62,732 nt of DNA, taken from contig PACL01000034.1 in the NCBI GenBank assembly GCA_002700095.1, positions 1 through 62,732 of the forward strand, given 5' to 3'. This DNA is from Fulvimarina sp. Lineage in GTDB: Bacteria > Pseudomonadota > Alphaproteobacteria > Rhizobiales > Rhizobiaceae. Below are positions 23,222 through 31,993 of this stretch, in pieces. The stretch's first letter is position 1, and each line of letters opens with the position of its first letter. Below the pieces are notes generated by a model. It was not told the DNA's origin. It saw only the letters and a program-made list of their open reading frames with translations, and did no database searches. The position numbers and the translations under genes were made by a program.

Positions 23222-23476
23222 ATGAACGATCCTGTGACCACCCATGCCGCCCCGTTCGACCTCGCGTCGCTGGGCGAAGGCCAGATCGCCTATATGCGCC
23301 AGATGAGCTCCGACGAAATGCGGGCCCGTTTTCCGGCCGCCAAGGCGATCCAGCCGGGCCTGAAGCTCTGGGCCCTGTTCGGCGCCGACGGCACGCCGCT
23401 GGCGGTTTCCGACGACCGCTCGAGCATTCTCGCCAGCGCCACGCAGAACGAGCTGCTGACCGTCAGCCTGCATTGA
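23222..23476 (+). CDS. DUF1150 family protein
   Basis: Protein of 84 residues of the DUF1150 family, regularly next to hsp20 genes in Rhizobiales. Its core is LGEGQIAYMRQMSSDEM and LKLWALFGADGTPLAVSDDR followed by a helical end. Function unknown; position suggests a role linked to proteostasis. AAGGAG precedes the ATG by 6-7 bases. It shares the transcript with hsp20. Confidence 0.88.
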   Translation: MNDPVTTHAAPFDLASLGEGQIAYMRQMSSDEMRARFPAAKAIQPGLKLWALFGADGTPLAVSDDRSSILASATQNELLTVSLH

Positions 23477-23801
23477 CGGGCTCGCCCGTCGCCTGACGGG
23501 ACCATGCGAGGCGCAACGCCTCCCGGTGCGGGGTGCGATCATCGCGACCGCATCCCTGCGCAGACCGATCATTCTCGCGCCGCTTTTCCGCTATCTCGAC
23601 ATCGCCATCACGACATCGGCCGCGACGGGGAGCCCATGGGTTTTCCGTTCGCGGGCGATGTTTGACTGAAGACAGGACCGAAACTCTCGACGGTGCCGGG
23701 ATCTGCACATTGCGCCGAGATCGGCGAAATGCCCCTGATCTGAATGACCGGCCCACGCGCCAGCCACCGGAGACGACCGTCGGGCCCTCCTCCGCCGCGT
23801 G
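23477..23801. other. Gene-free stretch between convergent DUF1150 and frcA
   Basis: About 325 bases. Two small hairpins follow the DUF1150 stop: GACGGGC/GCCCGTC (23475-23490) and GAGGCG/CGCCTC (23508-23522). Neither has a T-run, but together they may end the hsp20 transcript. No gene is seen in the rest. Confidence 0.45.
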
Positions 23802-24587
23802 TCAGGCCGCCATCATCGACGCCTCTGGCGTCTTCGCGCCGGTCATCAGCGCGACGGCGTCGTTCATCGAGGCGAGCTTCGGATCGATGACGCAGAGCCG
23901 CTTGCCGAGCCGATGGACATGGATCCGGTCGGCGATCTCGAAGACATGGGGCATGTTGTGGGAGATCAGCACGATCGGCAGGCCGCGCGAGCGGACGTCC
24001 TGGATGAGCTCCAGCACCTTGCGCGATTCCTTCACCCCCAGCGCGGCCGTCGGCTCGTCGAGGATGATCACCTTCGAGCCGAAGGCCGCCGCCCGCGCCA
24101 CCGCGACGCCTTGGCGCTGGCCGCCCGACAGCGTCTCCACCGCCTGGCCGATATTCTGGATGGTCATCAGGCCGAGATCCGACAGCTTCTCCCGCGCGAT
24201 CCGCTCCATCGCCTTGCGGTCGAGCATCCTCAGATACTTGCCGGCAAAGCCCGGCTTGCGGATCTCGCGGCCGAGGAACATGTTGTCGCCGATCGACAGC
24301 GCCGGGGAGAGCGCGAGGTTCTGGTAGACGGTCTCGATGCCGGCTTCCTTCGCCTCGATCGGCGAGGTGAAGCGAACCACCTCGCCATTCAGCCGGATCT
24401 CGCCCTCGTCAGGCACCACGGCACCCGAGAGCGTCTTGATCAGCGTCGACTTGCCGGCACCGTTGTCGCCGATCACCGCCAGGATCTCGCCCGGATAGAG
24501 GTCGAAATCCGCATGGTCGATGGCGGTGACGCGGCCGTAGTGCTTGACGATGTTGCGGCCTGAGAGAATGGGCTGTCTGCCACTCAT
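23802..24587 (-). CDS. frcA: Sugar (fructose-type) ABC transporter, ATP-binding protein
   Basis: ATPase of 261 residues with a single nucleotide-binding domain, as in FrcA, unlike the double-domain RbsA type. Walker A is IGDNGAGKSTLIKTLSG, the ABC signature is [17 protein letters not shown], Walker B is KVIILDEPTAALG, and the switch histidine is in LISHNMPHVFE. The ATG at 24587 overlaps the permease stop by 4 bases. It completes the operon frcB-frcC-frcA, read on the minus strand. Confidence 0.93.
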   Translation of the reverse strand: MSGRQPILSGRNIVKHYGRVTAIDHADFDLYPGEILAVIGDNGAGKSTLIKTLSGAVVPDEGEIRLNGEVVRFTSPIEAKEAGIETVYQNLALSPALSIGDNMFLGREIRKPGFAGKYLRMLDRKAMERIAREKLSDLGLMTIQNIGQAVETLSGGQRQGVAVARAAAFGSKVIILDEPTAALGVKESRKVLELIQDVRSRGLPIVLISHNMPHVFEIADRIHVHRLGKRLCVIDPKLASMNDAVALMTGAKTPEASMMAA

Positions 24588-25669
24588 GCCGATATCCTCC
24601 GGATCCATTGATCGAGGGCGACCGCCAGGATGATCAGGCAGCCCGAGGCGAACAGCACCCATTGGGGGTCGGCGCCCGCCAGCTTCAGCCCGGTCGCGAA
24701 GGTGCCGACGGTCAGGGCGCCGAAGAGCGAGCCGAGGATCGTCCCGCGGCCGCCGAACAGCGAGGTGCCGCCGATCACCACAGCGGCGATGGAATCGAGA
24801 TTGGCCTCGGCGAAGGACGACGGCGAGATCGATCCCACCCGGCCGATCGCGGCCCAGGCGGCGACCGCGGCGATCAGGCCGGCGACGACATAGACCGAGA
24901 ACACCACCTTGTCGGATCGAACGCCCGCCAGATCTGCCGCCTGCTTGTCGTCGCCCACCGCATAGACGTGGCGGCCCCAGGCCGTCTGCCGCATGATGTA
25001 GGAGAACAGGGCGAAGATCGCGATCATCAGGACGACGGCGTAGATGATCGGCGCGCCGAGGATGGTCGGCTCCCAGCCGAAGATCGAGACCCGCTCGCCG
25101 AACAGCTTGAGCAGCGGGGCGGTGGCGTCGATGTCCTGGCTGCGGATCGATTGCGACCCGGTGTAGAGATAGACGGTGGCGAGCACGATCTGCCACATGC
25201 CGAGGGTGACGATGAAGGGCGGCAGCTTCACCCGCGTCACCAGAAGGCCGGAAATGCCGCCGAGGCCCATGCCGACGAAGAAGCCGCCGAGTAGCGCTGC
25301 GGGGGCCGGCAGGCCGTAGGTGACGGCGAGATGCCCCATGGCGACGTAACTCAGCACCATCACCGCGCCGATCGACAGGTCGATGCCCGCCGTCAGGATC
25401 ACCAGCGTCTGGGCGCAGGCGAGGATCCCGACGATCGAGACCTGCTCGAGCGTGATCTTGATGGCGAGGCCGTTGATCAGCCGCCCGTCGGTGGCGATGG
25501 CGAAGACCAAGACCGAGGCCAGCAGGATGAGCACCGGCACGAGGGTCGGGTTGTTGTGGAGCGCGTGCTGGATCTGGCCGAGCAGCGAGCGCTTCGATCG
25601 CTCGAAGACCGGCGTGCTCGTGTCCGCGCCGCGGGCGACATGCTCGTGATCGGTTTGTTCGCTGACCAT
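24584..25669 (-). CDS. frcC: Sugar (fructose-type) ABC transporter, permease
   Basis: Inner-membrane permease of 361 residues, RbsC/FrcC family, with about ten hydrophobic helices. Typical blocks are QTLVILTAGIDLSIGAVMVL, LPPFIVTLGMWQIVLA and the EAA-like loop YAVGDDKQAADLAGVRSDKV. The N-terminal ~40 residues are hydrophilic, as in FrcC. The ATG at 25669 follows a GAGGCGAGG stretch. It is preceded by a stem-loop after frcB and overlaps frcA by 4 bases. Confidence 0.93.
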   Translation of the reverse strand: MVSEQTDHEHVARGADTSTPVFERSKRSLLGQIQHALHNNPTLVPVLILLASVLVFAIATDGRLINGLAIKITLEQVSIVGILACAQTLVILTAGIDLSIGAVMVLSYVAMGHLAVTYGLPAPAALLGGFFVGMGLGGISGLLVTRVKLPPFIVTLGMWQIVLATVYLYTGSQSIRSQDIDATAPLLKLFGERVSIFGWEPTILGAPIIYAVVLMIAIFALFSYIMRQTAWGRHVYAVGDDKQAADLAGVRSDKVVFSVYVVAGLIAAVAAWAAIGRVGSISPSSFAEANLDSIAAVVIGGTSLFGGRGTILGSLFGALTVGTFATGLKLAGADPQWVLFASGCLIILAVALDQWIRRISA

Positions 25670-25690
25670 CCTCGCCTCTTTCGCTGGTCG

Positions 25691-25724
25691 GGCAGGCGCG
25701 CGGGATTCTAGCCGCGCACCTGCC
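25691..25724 (-). other. Stem-loop between frcB and frcC
   Basis: GGCAGGCGCGCGG (25691-25703) and CCGCGCACCTGCC (25712-25724) pair with a single mismatch around an 8-base loop. Stem-loops after the binding-protein gene commonly protect its mRNA 3' end, giving more binding protein than permease; no T-run is present, so read-through into frcC is expected. Confidence 0.6.
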
Positions 25725-25756
25725 GTCTCGACTTGAGATTCAGTCTCGCAGGGCGA

Positions 25757-26782
25757 TCAGCCCCAGCAGCGGTCGAGGCCTTCCTGGACCGAGATCGACG
25801 GGACGCCGTCGACCGGCTTGTCGGTGACGAGATTGACGCCGGTGTTGGTGAAGTCGAGGCCTTCCGAGGCCTTGGGCTTCTCGCCGGTCTCGGCGAACTT
25901 GGCGATCGCCTGGATGCCGAGGCGGGCCATGTCCAGCGGATACTGCTGGGAGGTCGCGCCGATGATGCCCTCCTGGACGTTCTTGACGCCCGGGCAGCCG
26001 CCGTCGACCGAGACGATCAGCACCTCGCCGGCGCGGCCCGCCGACTGCAGGGCCTCGTAGGCACCGGCCGCGGCCGGCTCGTTGATCGTGTAGACGACGT
26101 TGATCTCGGGATCCTTCAGGAGAAGGTTCTCCATCGCCCGCAGGCCGCCTTCCTCGTTGCCCTGGGTGACCTCGTGGCCGACGACGCGCGGGTCGGTCTC
26201 GTCGCCCCAGCGCGACTTGTCGGCGGTGTCGATGCCGAAGCCCTCGAGGAAGCCCTGGTCGCGCAGGACGCCGACGGTGGGCTGGCTCTCGTTGAGGTCG
26301 AGCATGGCGATCTTGGCGTTGGCGGGATCCTCGACGCTGGCCTTCGCCCAGGCGCCGATCAGGCGGCCGGCCTCGAAATTGTCGGTGGCGAAGGTCGCGT
26401 CGGCGGCATCGACGGGGTCGAGCGGGGTATCCAGCGCGATCACCAGGATGCCGCGGTCGCGGGCCCGCTTCACCACGTCGGTGATCGCCGCGGTGTCGGA
26501 TGCGGTGATCAGGATACCCTTGGCGCCGTCTGCGATGCAGGTCTCGACGGCGTTGACCTGACTCTCATGGTCGCCATCGACCTTGCCGGCATAGGACGAC
26601 AGCCTGATGCCGAGCTTCTCCGCCTCGGCGCTGGCGCCCTCTTTCATCTTGACGAAGAAGGGATTGATGTCAGTCTTGGTGATCAGGCAGGCGCTGACGT
26701 CGCCGCTCTGGGCGAGGGCCGGCGCGGCGAAGGCGCAGGCGGACGACAGGATCGAACCTGCAATCAGGGTGCGGATGTTCAC
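25757..26782 (-). CDS. frcB: Sugar (fructose-type) ABC transporter, periplasmic binding protein
   Basis: Binding protein of 341 residues with a signal peptide (about 1-24, ending PALAQ). It follows Sinorhizobium FrcB, as I recall it, over its whole length: [112 protein letters not shown] and the terminal LDRCWG. FrcB-type proteins bring fructose, and also mannose or ribose, to the permease. The divergent ROK regulator and a palindrome in the leader suggest sugar-dependent control. Confidence 0.94.
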   Translation of the reverse strand: MNIRTLIAGSILSSACAFAAPALAQSGDVSACLITKTDINPFFVKMKEGASAEAEKLGIRLSSYAGKVDGDHESQVNAVETCIADGAKGILITASDTAAITDVVKRARDRGILVIALDTPLDPVDAADATFATDNFEAGRLIGAWAKASVEDPANAKIAMLDLNESQPTVGVLRDQGFLEGFGIDTADKSRWGDETDPRVVGHEVTQGNEEGGLRAMENLLLKDPEINVVYTINEPAAAGAYEALQSAGRAGEVLIVSVDGGCPGVKNVQEGIIGATSQQYPLDMARLGIQAIAKFAETGEKPKASEGLDFTNTGVNLVTDKPVDGVPSISVQEGLDRCWG

Positions 26783-26831
26783 GTGATTTCCTCCCGAAAC
26801 CGTTGATGGCGCCAGATCTCTCCAGCGTCGG

Positions 26832-26854
26832 ACGATCGACCTCCAATCGATCGT
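26832..26854. promoter_or_regulatory. Palindrome upstream of frcB (candidate ROK operator)
   Basis: ACGATCGA at 26832-26839 and its exact complement TCGATCGT at 26847-26854 are separated by 7 bases, 50 bases before the frcB start and about 200 before the divergent ROK regulator. Spacing and position suit an operator for a dimeric helix-turn-helix regulator. AT-rich sequence follows at 26890-26930, probably promoter. Confidence 0.5.
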
Positions 26855-27053
26855 TGGCAGGCAGGGAACACCAAGGTCGGGCCGATGTCAACAATTATAA
26901 TTCAGGTGGATTTATCTATTCGGGCATGTAAGCTCGGCCCACGGGTGGTTGTGCTTTCGATGCGATGATAGCCTTGCTGCGGCGATTCCTGCGCGCTTCC
27001 CGTTCCAGATGGCCGGAGCGGCCAGCGCGCCGGACGGCGCCGGGAGGATCGCG

Positions 27054-28283
27054 ATGGATACACCAGAGACAGGCATGGCGGGGCGCGGGGGCGACGCGGC
27101 CGAAAGCCGTATGCGCGGCTCCAACCAGTCCGGCCTCAGGGCCCACAACAAGCGGGCGGTGCTGTCGCTGATTCGCCGCAACGGTCGTCTTGCCAAGGCC
27201 GAGATCGCCCGGCGGACGGGGCTGTCGCCGCAGACCGCCTCGGTGATCATGCGGGCGCTGGAGGCCGAGGAACTGGTGCTCCGGGACCAGCCGCAGCGCG
27301 GCCGCGTCGGCCAGCCGTCGATCCCGATGCGGCTCAATCCCGACGGCGCCTTTTCGCTCGGGCTGAAGATCGGCCGGCGGTCGGTCGACCTCGTGCTGAT
27401 GGACTTCATCGGGCGAATCAGGGGGCACGAGCGGGTCGCCTACAGCGTTCCGCGACTTCGCCAGGTGCTCGACTTCGTCGCCGCCGCCGAACCCAAGCTC
27501 AGGGCGCTGCTGCCCGCCAAGCTCGCCGGCAGGATCACCGGCCTCGGCGTGGCACTGCCTTATGAGCTCTGGTCCTGGGCCGACGAGATCGGCGCGCCGG
27601 CTGGCGCGATGGAGGAGTGGCGCGACCTCGACGTTCCCGCGGCGCTCGCCGCCGTCACCGACCTCACCGTCAACGTCGCCAACGACGCCACGGCCGCCTG
27701 CGCCGCCGAAAACGTCTTCGGCTCCACCCGCTCGGCCGACTTCGTCTATTTCTTCGTCGGAGCCTTTGTCGGCGGCGGCATCGTGATGAACGGCGATCTC
27801 GTCTCCGGCCGGCTCGGCAATGCCGGTGCGGTCGGCTCGATGCCGGTGCCGCGCGAGGCCGGCGGCCATGCCCAGCTGATCAACTTCGCCTCGCTGCATC
27901 TCCTTGAAAAGATGTACGAGGCCGAAGGCGGCAACCCGCTCGCTTTGTGGCGCGGCGAGGTCTCCTGGGAGAGCTTCGGCCCGCTGCTCGACCGGTGGAT
28001 CGAGACGGCCGCCTACGGCCTCGCCCATGCGATCGTTTCGGCCTCCTCGATCTATGACTTCGAATCCGCCGTCATCGACGGGCGCTTCCCCGCCGGTGTG
28101 CGCAGCCGCCTCGTCGCGGCGACCGCGACGGCCATCGCGCGGATCAACCGCCAAGGGCTTTCGCCGGTGGCGATCCGGGCCGGCACGATCGGCATCGACG
28201 CCCGGGAGATCGGCTCTGCGAGCCTGCCCTTCTTCGCCCATTACCTGCTCGACCATCAGGTCTTCCTGACCGAAGCGGACTAG
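27054..28283 (+). CDS. ROK-family transcriptional regulator of the frc operon
   Basis: Regulator of 409 residues. The N-terminal winged helix-turn-helix (about 20-85) contains RAHNKRAVLSLIRRNGRLAK and AEIARRTGLSPQTASVIMRA, then RGRVGQPSIPM; the rest is a ROK sugar-kinase-like domain with NVANDATAACAAENVFG and FFVGAFVGGGIVMNGDL. The usual zinc-binding CxCGxxGC cluster of ROK kinases is not seen, supporting a regulator role. The start at 27054 has GGGAGG 7 bases upstream; the frame is open for 35 more codons. Divergent from frcBCA, as FrcR/FrcK-type genes are in Sinorhizobium; it probably represses that operon until sugar binds. Confidence 0.9.
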   Translation: MDTPETGMAGRGGDAAESRMRGSNQSGLRAHNKRAVLSLIRRNGRLAKAEIARRTGLSPQTASVIMRALEAEELVLRDQPQRGRVGQPSIPMRLNPDGAFSLGLKIGRRSVDLVLMDFIGRIRGHERVAYSVPRLRQVLDFVAAAEPKLRALLPAKLAGRITGLGVALPYELWSWADEIGAPAGAMEEWRDLDVPAALAAVTDLTVNVANDATAACAAENVFGSTRSADFVYFFVGAFVGGGIVMNGDLVSGRLGNAGAVGSMPVPREAGGHAQLINFASLHLLEKMYEAEGGNPLALWRGEVSWESFGPLLDRWIETAAYGLAHAIVSASSIYDFESAVIDGRFPAGVRSRLVAATATAIARINRQGLSPVAIRAGTIGIDAREIGSASLPFFAHYLLDHQVFLTEAD

Positions 28284-28500
28284 CGGCCGGCCGTCTGCGC
28301 CTTCATCCGCCGGCTCTGCATGTGTGGTGGGAGGATCGGCGCGGACGCGTCCCTCCCCCTGGCAGCCAAGCCGGGCGCATGCCTGGTTCTTTGGCATTTA
28401 ACGCTTCTGCCCATCCGTGTTGCCATTTGAGAAATTGATGGTACCGTAACCATAATTGATGGAGGGACAGAGGCTTCGGCCCGAATGTGACAGGTGGCAC

Positions 28501-28932
28501 ATGGCCAGCGAGACTTTCGTCGTCGCCTATGACGGCACGGACCGGACTGTCGTCGACTATGCCGCCAGGCGCGCCGAAGCGAGCGGCGCGGCCCTCTGCC
28601 TGGTCCATGTGCTGCAGTGGTCCCCTTACAGCTTTCTCACCCCTCAGGAACTGGACGAGCGCCGGATGCGCCGGCGCCAGGAGCTCGAGCGGGCGAAGAC
28701 CGCGCTGGTCGATCCGATCGTCGCCGAGCTGCAGGCGTCGGGGCTGACGGTCGAGGGCGAAATCCGTTTCGGCTCCCCCACCACGGTCATCCTCGAGGTC
28801 GCCCGCGACAGGGGCGCCTGCCAGATCTTCGTCGGACGCACCGGCAAGTCGGGGATCGAGAACAAGATCTTCGGCAGTGTCACGCTGGGCCTCGCCCAGG
28901 CCGCGACGATTCCGACGGTCATCGTTCCATGA
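28501..28932 (+). CDS. Universal stress protein, UspA family
   Basis: Protein of 143 residues with a single Usp domain. It begins TFVVAYDGTDRTVVDYAARR and ends with the ATP-binding pattern G-2x-G-9x-G-S (GRTGKSGIENKIFGSVT), so nucleotide binding is likely. The ATG at 28501 gives the usual start a few residues before the first strand. The upstream gap contains the 8-mer ATTGATGG twice (28434 and 28455 region), which might be regulatory. The AGCS symporter gene follows 70 bases later in the same direction. Confidence 0.88.
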   Translation: MASETFVVAYDGTDRTVVDYAARRAEASGAALCLVHVLQWSPYSFLTPQELDERRMRRRQELERAKTALVDPIVAELQASGLTVEGEIRFGSPTTVILEVARDRGACQIFVGRTGKSGIENKIFGSVTLGLAQAATIPTVIVP

Positions 28933-29002
28933 CACCGCAGGGCGTCGCCGCCCCGCTCCGGACGGCCGCATGCCGGTCTCCGTCATCGCGAGGAATCCGC
29001 CC

Positions 29003-30619
29003 ATGCGCCCCGTCAGCCGCTGCCTGAGCCCACTCGTCGCCTTGGCCTTGCTCGTCGGCACGGCGAGGGCGCAGGAGGAGGCCGCGGCCGGCAACACGGC
29101 GACGGTCGACGCGATGGTCGACGGCATCGTCGGGCCGGTCACCAAACCCTTCGTCGACTTCATCTTCGCCGCGATCCCAGGCACCGACCTTCCCTGGATC
29201 GTGCTCTGGCTGATCACCGCGGCGGCGATCTTCACCGTCTATTTCGGCTTCGTGCAGTTCCGCATGGTGCCCCATGCGATCCAGCTGGTGCGCGGCCACT
29301 ACACCTCGCCCGAGGCGGCCGGCGAGGTGACGCACTTCCAGGCATTGGCGACGGCGGTCTCCGGTACGGTCGGCCTCGGCAACATCGCCGGCGTCGCCGT
29401 CGCCGTCTCGATCGGCGGGCCGGGCGCGACGTTCTGGATGATCCTGTCCGGCCTGCTCGGCATGGCGTCGAAATTCACCGAATGCACCCTCGGCGTGAAA
29501 TACCGCACCGAATATGACGACGGACGCGTCTCGGGCGGGCCGATGCACTACCTGAAGAAGGGCATGGCGGAGATCGGCCATACCACGCTTGGCAAGGTGC
29601 TCGCCGTCTGCTTCGCGGTCTGCTGCGTCCTCGCCTCCTGGGGCGGCGGAAACATGTTCCAGGCCAACCAGGCTCATGCCCAGTTGGTGGTGATCACCGG
29701 CGGCGAGGCGAGTTTCCTCGCCGATCGCGGCTGGATCACCGGCCTCGTCATGGCCGTCGTCGTCTTCCTCGTCATCGTCGGCGGCATCAAGTCGATCGCA
29801 CGGGTGACGGAGAAGCTCGTACCCTTCATGGGCATCCTCTATCTCGGCGCCGCCCTGATCGTCATCCTCGCCAATATCGACCAGCTGGGCACGGCCTTCG
29901 CGGAGATCTTCGAGGGCGCCTTCACCGGCCTCGGCGTCGCCGGCGGACTGGTCGGCGCGCTGATCCAGGGCCTGCGGCGGGCGACCTTTTCCAACGAGGC
30001 CGGCATCGGCTCGGCGGCGATCGCCCATTCGGCGGTGCAGACCAAGCATCCGGTGACCGAGGGCTTCGTCTCGATGCTGGAGCCGTTCATCGACACGGTG
30101 ATCATCTGCACGGCGACGGCGCTGGTCATCACCATCTCGGGCGTCCTGCAGCAGGATCCGGCGACGGGGCTGTATGTCTGGGACGAGGCCGCCGGCCAGA
30201 TCGCCACCGCCAACAATCTTTCGGGTGTCGAGCTCACTTCGGCGGCTTTCGGCAGCCGGATCACCTGGTTTCCCTATGTCCTCGGCGTGGCCGTCGTGCT
30301 CTTCGCCTTCTCGACGATGATCTCCTGGTCCTATTACGGCGTGAAGGCCTGGTGCTTCCTGTTCGGCGACACCTATGTCTCCGAGCTGATCTACAAGGTG
30401 CTGTTCTGCCTGTTCGTCGTCCTTGGCGCCGCGGTCAGCCTCGGCGCGGTGCTCGACTTCTCGGATGCCTCGCTCTTTGCCATGGGCATCTTCAACATCG
30501 TCGGCCTGTACTTCCTGATGCCGATCGTGAAGCGGGAGATGACGTCCTACATGGCCAAGCTGCGCGCCGGGCAGATCCCGAAATACGCCGGAACGTCCAC
30601 CGCGGCCGGAAAAGCCTGA
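29003..30619 (+). CDS. Alanine/glycine:cation symporter, AGCS family
   Basis: Sodium-coupled amino-acid carrier of 538 residues with about ten membrane helices. Family blocks include ALATAVSGTVGLGNIAGVAVAV (as GTVGLGNIAGVA), GGPGATFWMILSGLLGMASK, FTECTLGVKYR, SGGPMHYLKKG and RRATFSNEAGIGSAAIAHSA. A signal-like hydrophobic stretch at the N-terminus (LVALALLVGTARAQ) precedes the transporter core, an extra feature of several rhizobial AGCS proteins. The ATG at 29003 has AGGA 9 bases upstream; an ATG at 28970 is possible. The stop codon lies inside a terminator stem. Substrate is probably alanine, glycine or D-alanine. Confidence 0.93.
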   Translation: MRPVSRCLSPLVALALLVGTARAQEEAAAGNTATVDAMVDGIVGPVTKPFVDFIFAAIPGTDLPWIVLWLITAAAIFTVYFGFVQFRMVPHAIQLVRGHYTSPEAAGEVTHFQALATAVSGTVGLGNIAGVAVAVSIGGPGATFWMILSGLLGMASKFTECTLGVKYRTEYDDGRVSGGPMHYLKKGMAEIGHTTLGKVLAVCFAVCCVLASWGGGNMFQANQAHAQLVVITGGEASFLADRGWITGLVMAVVVFLVIVGGIKSIARVTEKLVPFMGILYLGAALIVILANIDQLGTAFAEIFEGAFTGLGVAGGLVGALIQGLRRATFSNEAGIGSAAIAHSAVQTKHPVTEGFVSMLEPFIDTVIICTATALVITISGVLQQDPATGLYVWDEAAGQIATANNLSGVELTSAAFGSRITWFPYVLGVAVVLFAFSTMISWSYYGVKAWCFLFGDTYVSELIYKVLFCLFVVLGAAVSLGAVLDFSDASLFAMGIFNIVGLYFLMPIVKREMTSYMAKLRAGQIPKYAGTSTAAGKA

Positions 30620-30649
30620 AGCCGCCGTCTTCGACCGCCGGCTTCAGGC
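30614..30649. terminator. Shared hairpin of two convergent genes
   Basis: GCCTGAAGCCG (30614-30624) is exactly complementary to CGGCTTCAGGC (30639-30649). The left arm contains the TGA stop of the AGCS gene and the right arm contains the stop of the convergent UPF0314 gene, so one structure serves both ends. Confidence 0.65.
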
Positions 30650-31294
30650 GCCGCCCTGCCACGTCTTCACGGCCTCGATCGGCCAGAGCAGCATCAGGAC
30701 GTTGAGCGTCAGATTGTCGCGGATCATGAAGCCGGTGAACAACTCGAGCCCGATGGCGATCAGGACGGTCAGCCACACCGGCAGCCGGCTCGCCAGGAAG
30801 AAGCCGAGCGCCATGAAGCCGATGTCGGACATCGAGTTGAGGATCGAATCGCCGGCATAGTCCAGCGAGATCGTCGTCTCGCGGTAATGCTGGATCACCG
30901 GGTCGGTGTTCTCCACGATCTCCCAGGCGCATTCGACGACGAGCGCCAGGATGAGCCGAGGGGCAAAGCCCCAGCGGCGCGTCACCAGCCAGGTCGCGCC
31001 GAAGAACAGGAAGCCGTGGATCAGATGCGAGGCGGAGTACCAGTCCGACAGGTGCTGAGAGTTCTCCGGGCTGTTCACCGCGCCCCACCACAGTTTGACC
31101 TCGCCGCAGGGGCAGATCGGATTGCGCCCCATGGCGTAGAGGATCGCCGCCGTCGCCGAGACGACCGCAAGCGCGATCAGGAGATGGGCTAGGAGCGGGC
31201 CGGGTCGGGCGGACGACGAGGTGGACGAATGGGGCAAGGAGCGCACGTTCAAGCGGGATGATGGTTCGGCGCGGGGCGAGCCATCGGGCTCCAT
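30644..31294 (-). CDS. UPF0314 / DUF2585 membrane protein
   Basis: Integral membrane protein of about 216 residues of the UPF0314 family, found in Alphaproteobacteria. Recognisable blocks are [47 protein letters not shown] and [20 protein letters not shown]; four to five helices are seen. The ICPCG cysteines and the polar HLIHG and CAWEIVEN segments are conserved and hint at metal or ligand binding, but no function is known. I prefer the ATG at 31294, which has GGAAG about 10 bases upstream; starts at 31321 and 31324 are open. Confidence 0.87.
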   Translation of the reverse strand: MEPDGSPRAEPSSRLNVRSLPHSSTSSSARPGPLLAHLLIALAVVSATAAILYAMGRNPICPCGEVKLWWGAVNSPENSQHLSDWYSASHLIHGFLFFGATWLVTRRWGFAPRLILALVVECAWEIVENTDPVIQHYRETTISLDYAGDSILNSMSDIGFMALGFFLASRLPVWLTVLIAIGLELFTGFMIRDNLTLNVLMLLWPIEAVKTWQGGA

Positions 31295-31348
31295 AGCGGG
31301 CTTTCTTCCGGAGGCAAACATCACCGTGAACGGCGCATCCGCAGAAAA

Positions 31349-31368
31349 TTGATTGACTGATCAATCAA
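31349..31368. promoter_or_regulatory. Perfect palindrome in the bet promoter (candidate BetI operator)
   Basis: TTGATTGACTGATCAATCAA: an 8-bp inverted repeat with a 4-base centre, ending 19 bases before the betI start. Its form and position match operators of BetI, which represses bet genes until choline is present. It would also overlap the transcription or translation start region. Confidence 0.75.
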
Positions 31369-31387
31369 CGATTCTATCTTCGCATCC

Positions 31388-31993
31388 ATGTCCAGTCCCG
31401 ATCGCCGCACCCCCGGCCGCCCCTCCGTCGAGGCGGCGCGCCGCGAAGCCGTCGTCGCCGCCGCCATCGCGGCGATCGACGAGGCCGGTTCGCTCGACGT
31501 CACCGTCGCCGGCATCGCGGCCCGGGCGGGCATCTCGCCGGCCCTGATCCACCATTACTTCGGCACCAAGGACGACGTCCTGATCGCGGCGATGCGCACC
31601 CTCCTGCGCCGCTACCGCCTCGAGGTGACGCGCCGGCTGACCGAAGCGCAGAGCCCGCGCGAGCGGGTCGCCGCGGTGATCTCGGCGAGCTTTGCCCCCA
31701 GCCAGTTCAGCCAGGAGTCGATCTCGGCCTGGCTGGTCTTCTACCTCTATGCCCGCCGCTCGGGAGAAGCCGCGCGGCTCCTGCGGGTGTATTTCCGAAG
31801 GCTGGAGACCAATCTGGTCTCGGCGCTGAAGCCGCTGGTCGGTCAGCCCCGCGCCTTGCGCATCGCCGCCGGCGCCGGCGCGATGATCGACGGCGTCTGG
31901 CTGCGCCAGGCACTCACCCCCCTCACGCAACCCGATCCCTCCAGCGCCGCCGCAATGGTCGGGCGCTTTATCGACGCGGAGCTCGACGCATGA
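31388..31993 (+). CDS. betI: Transcriptional repressor BetI, TetR family
   Basis: TetR-type repressor of 201 residues. The helix-turn-helix lies at about 30-55 ([20 protein letters not shown] followed by FGTKDDVLI). The BetI-specific parts are [39 protein letters not shown] and the C-terminal [13 protein letters not shown]. It should release the palindrome just upstream when choline or an aldehyde is bound. Its stop overlaps the betA start in ATGA. Confidence 0.95.
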   Translation: MSSPDRRTPGRPSVEAARREAVVAAAIAAIDEAGSLDVTVAGIAARAGISPALIHHYFGTKDDVLIAAMRTLLRRYRLEVTRRLTEAQSPRERVAAVISASFAPSQFSQESISAWLVFYLYARRSGEAARLLRVYFRRLETNLVSALKPLVGQPRALRIAAGAGAMIDGVWLRQALTPLTQPDPSSAAAMVGRFIDAELDA

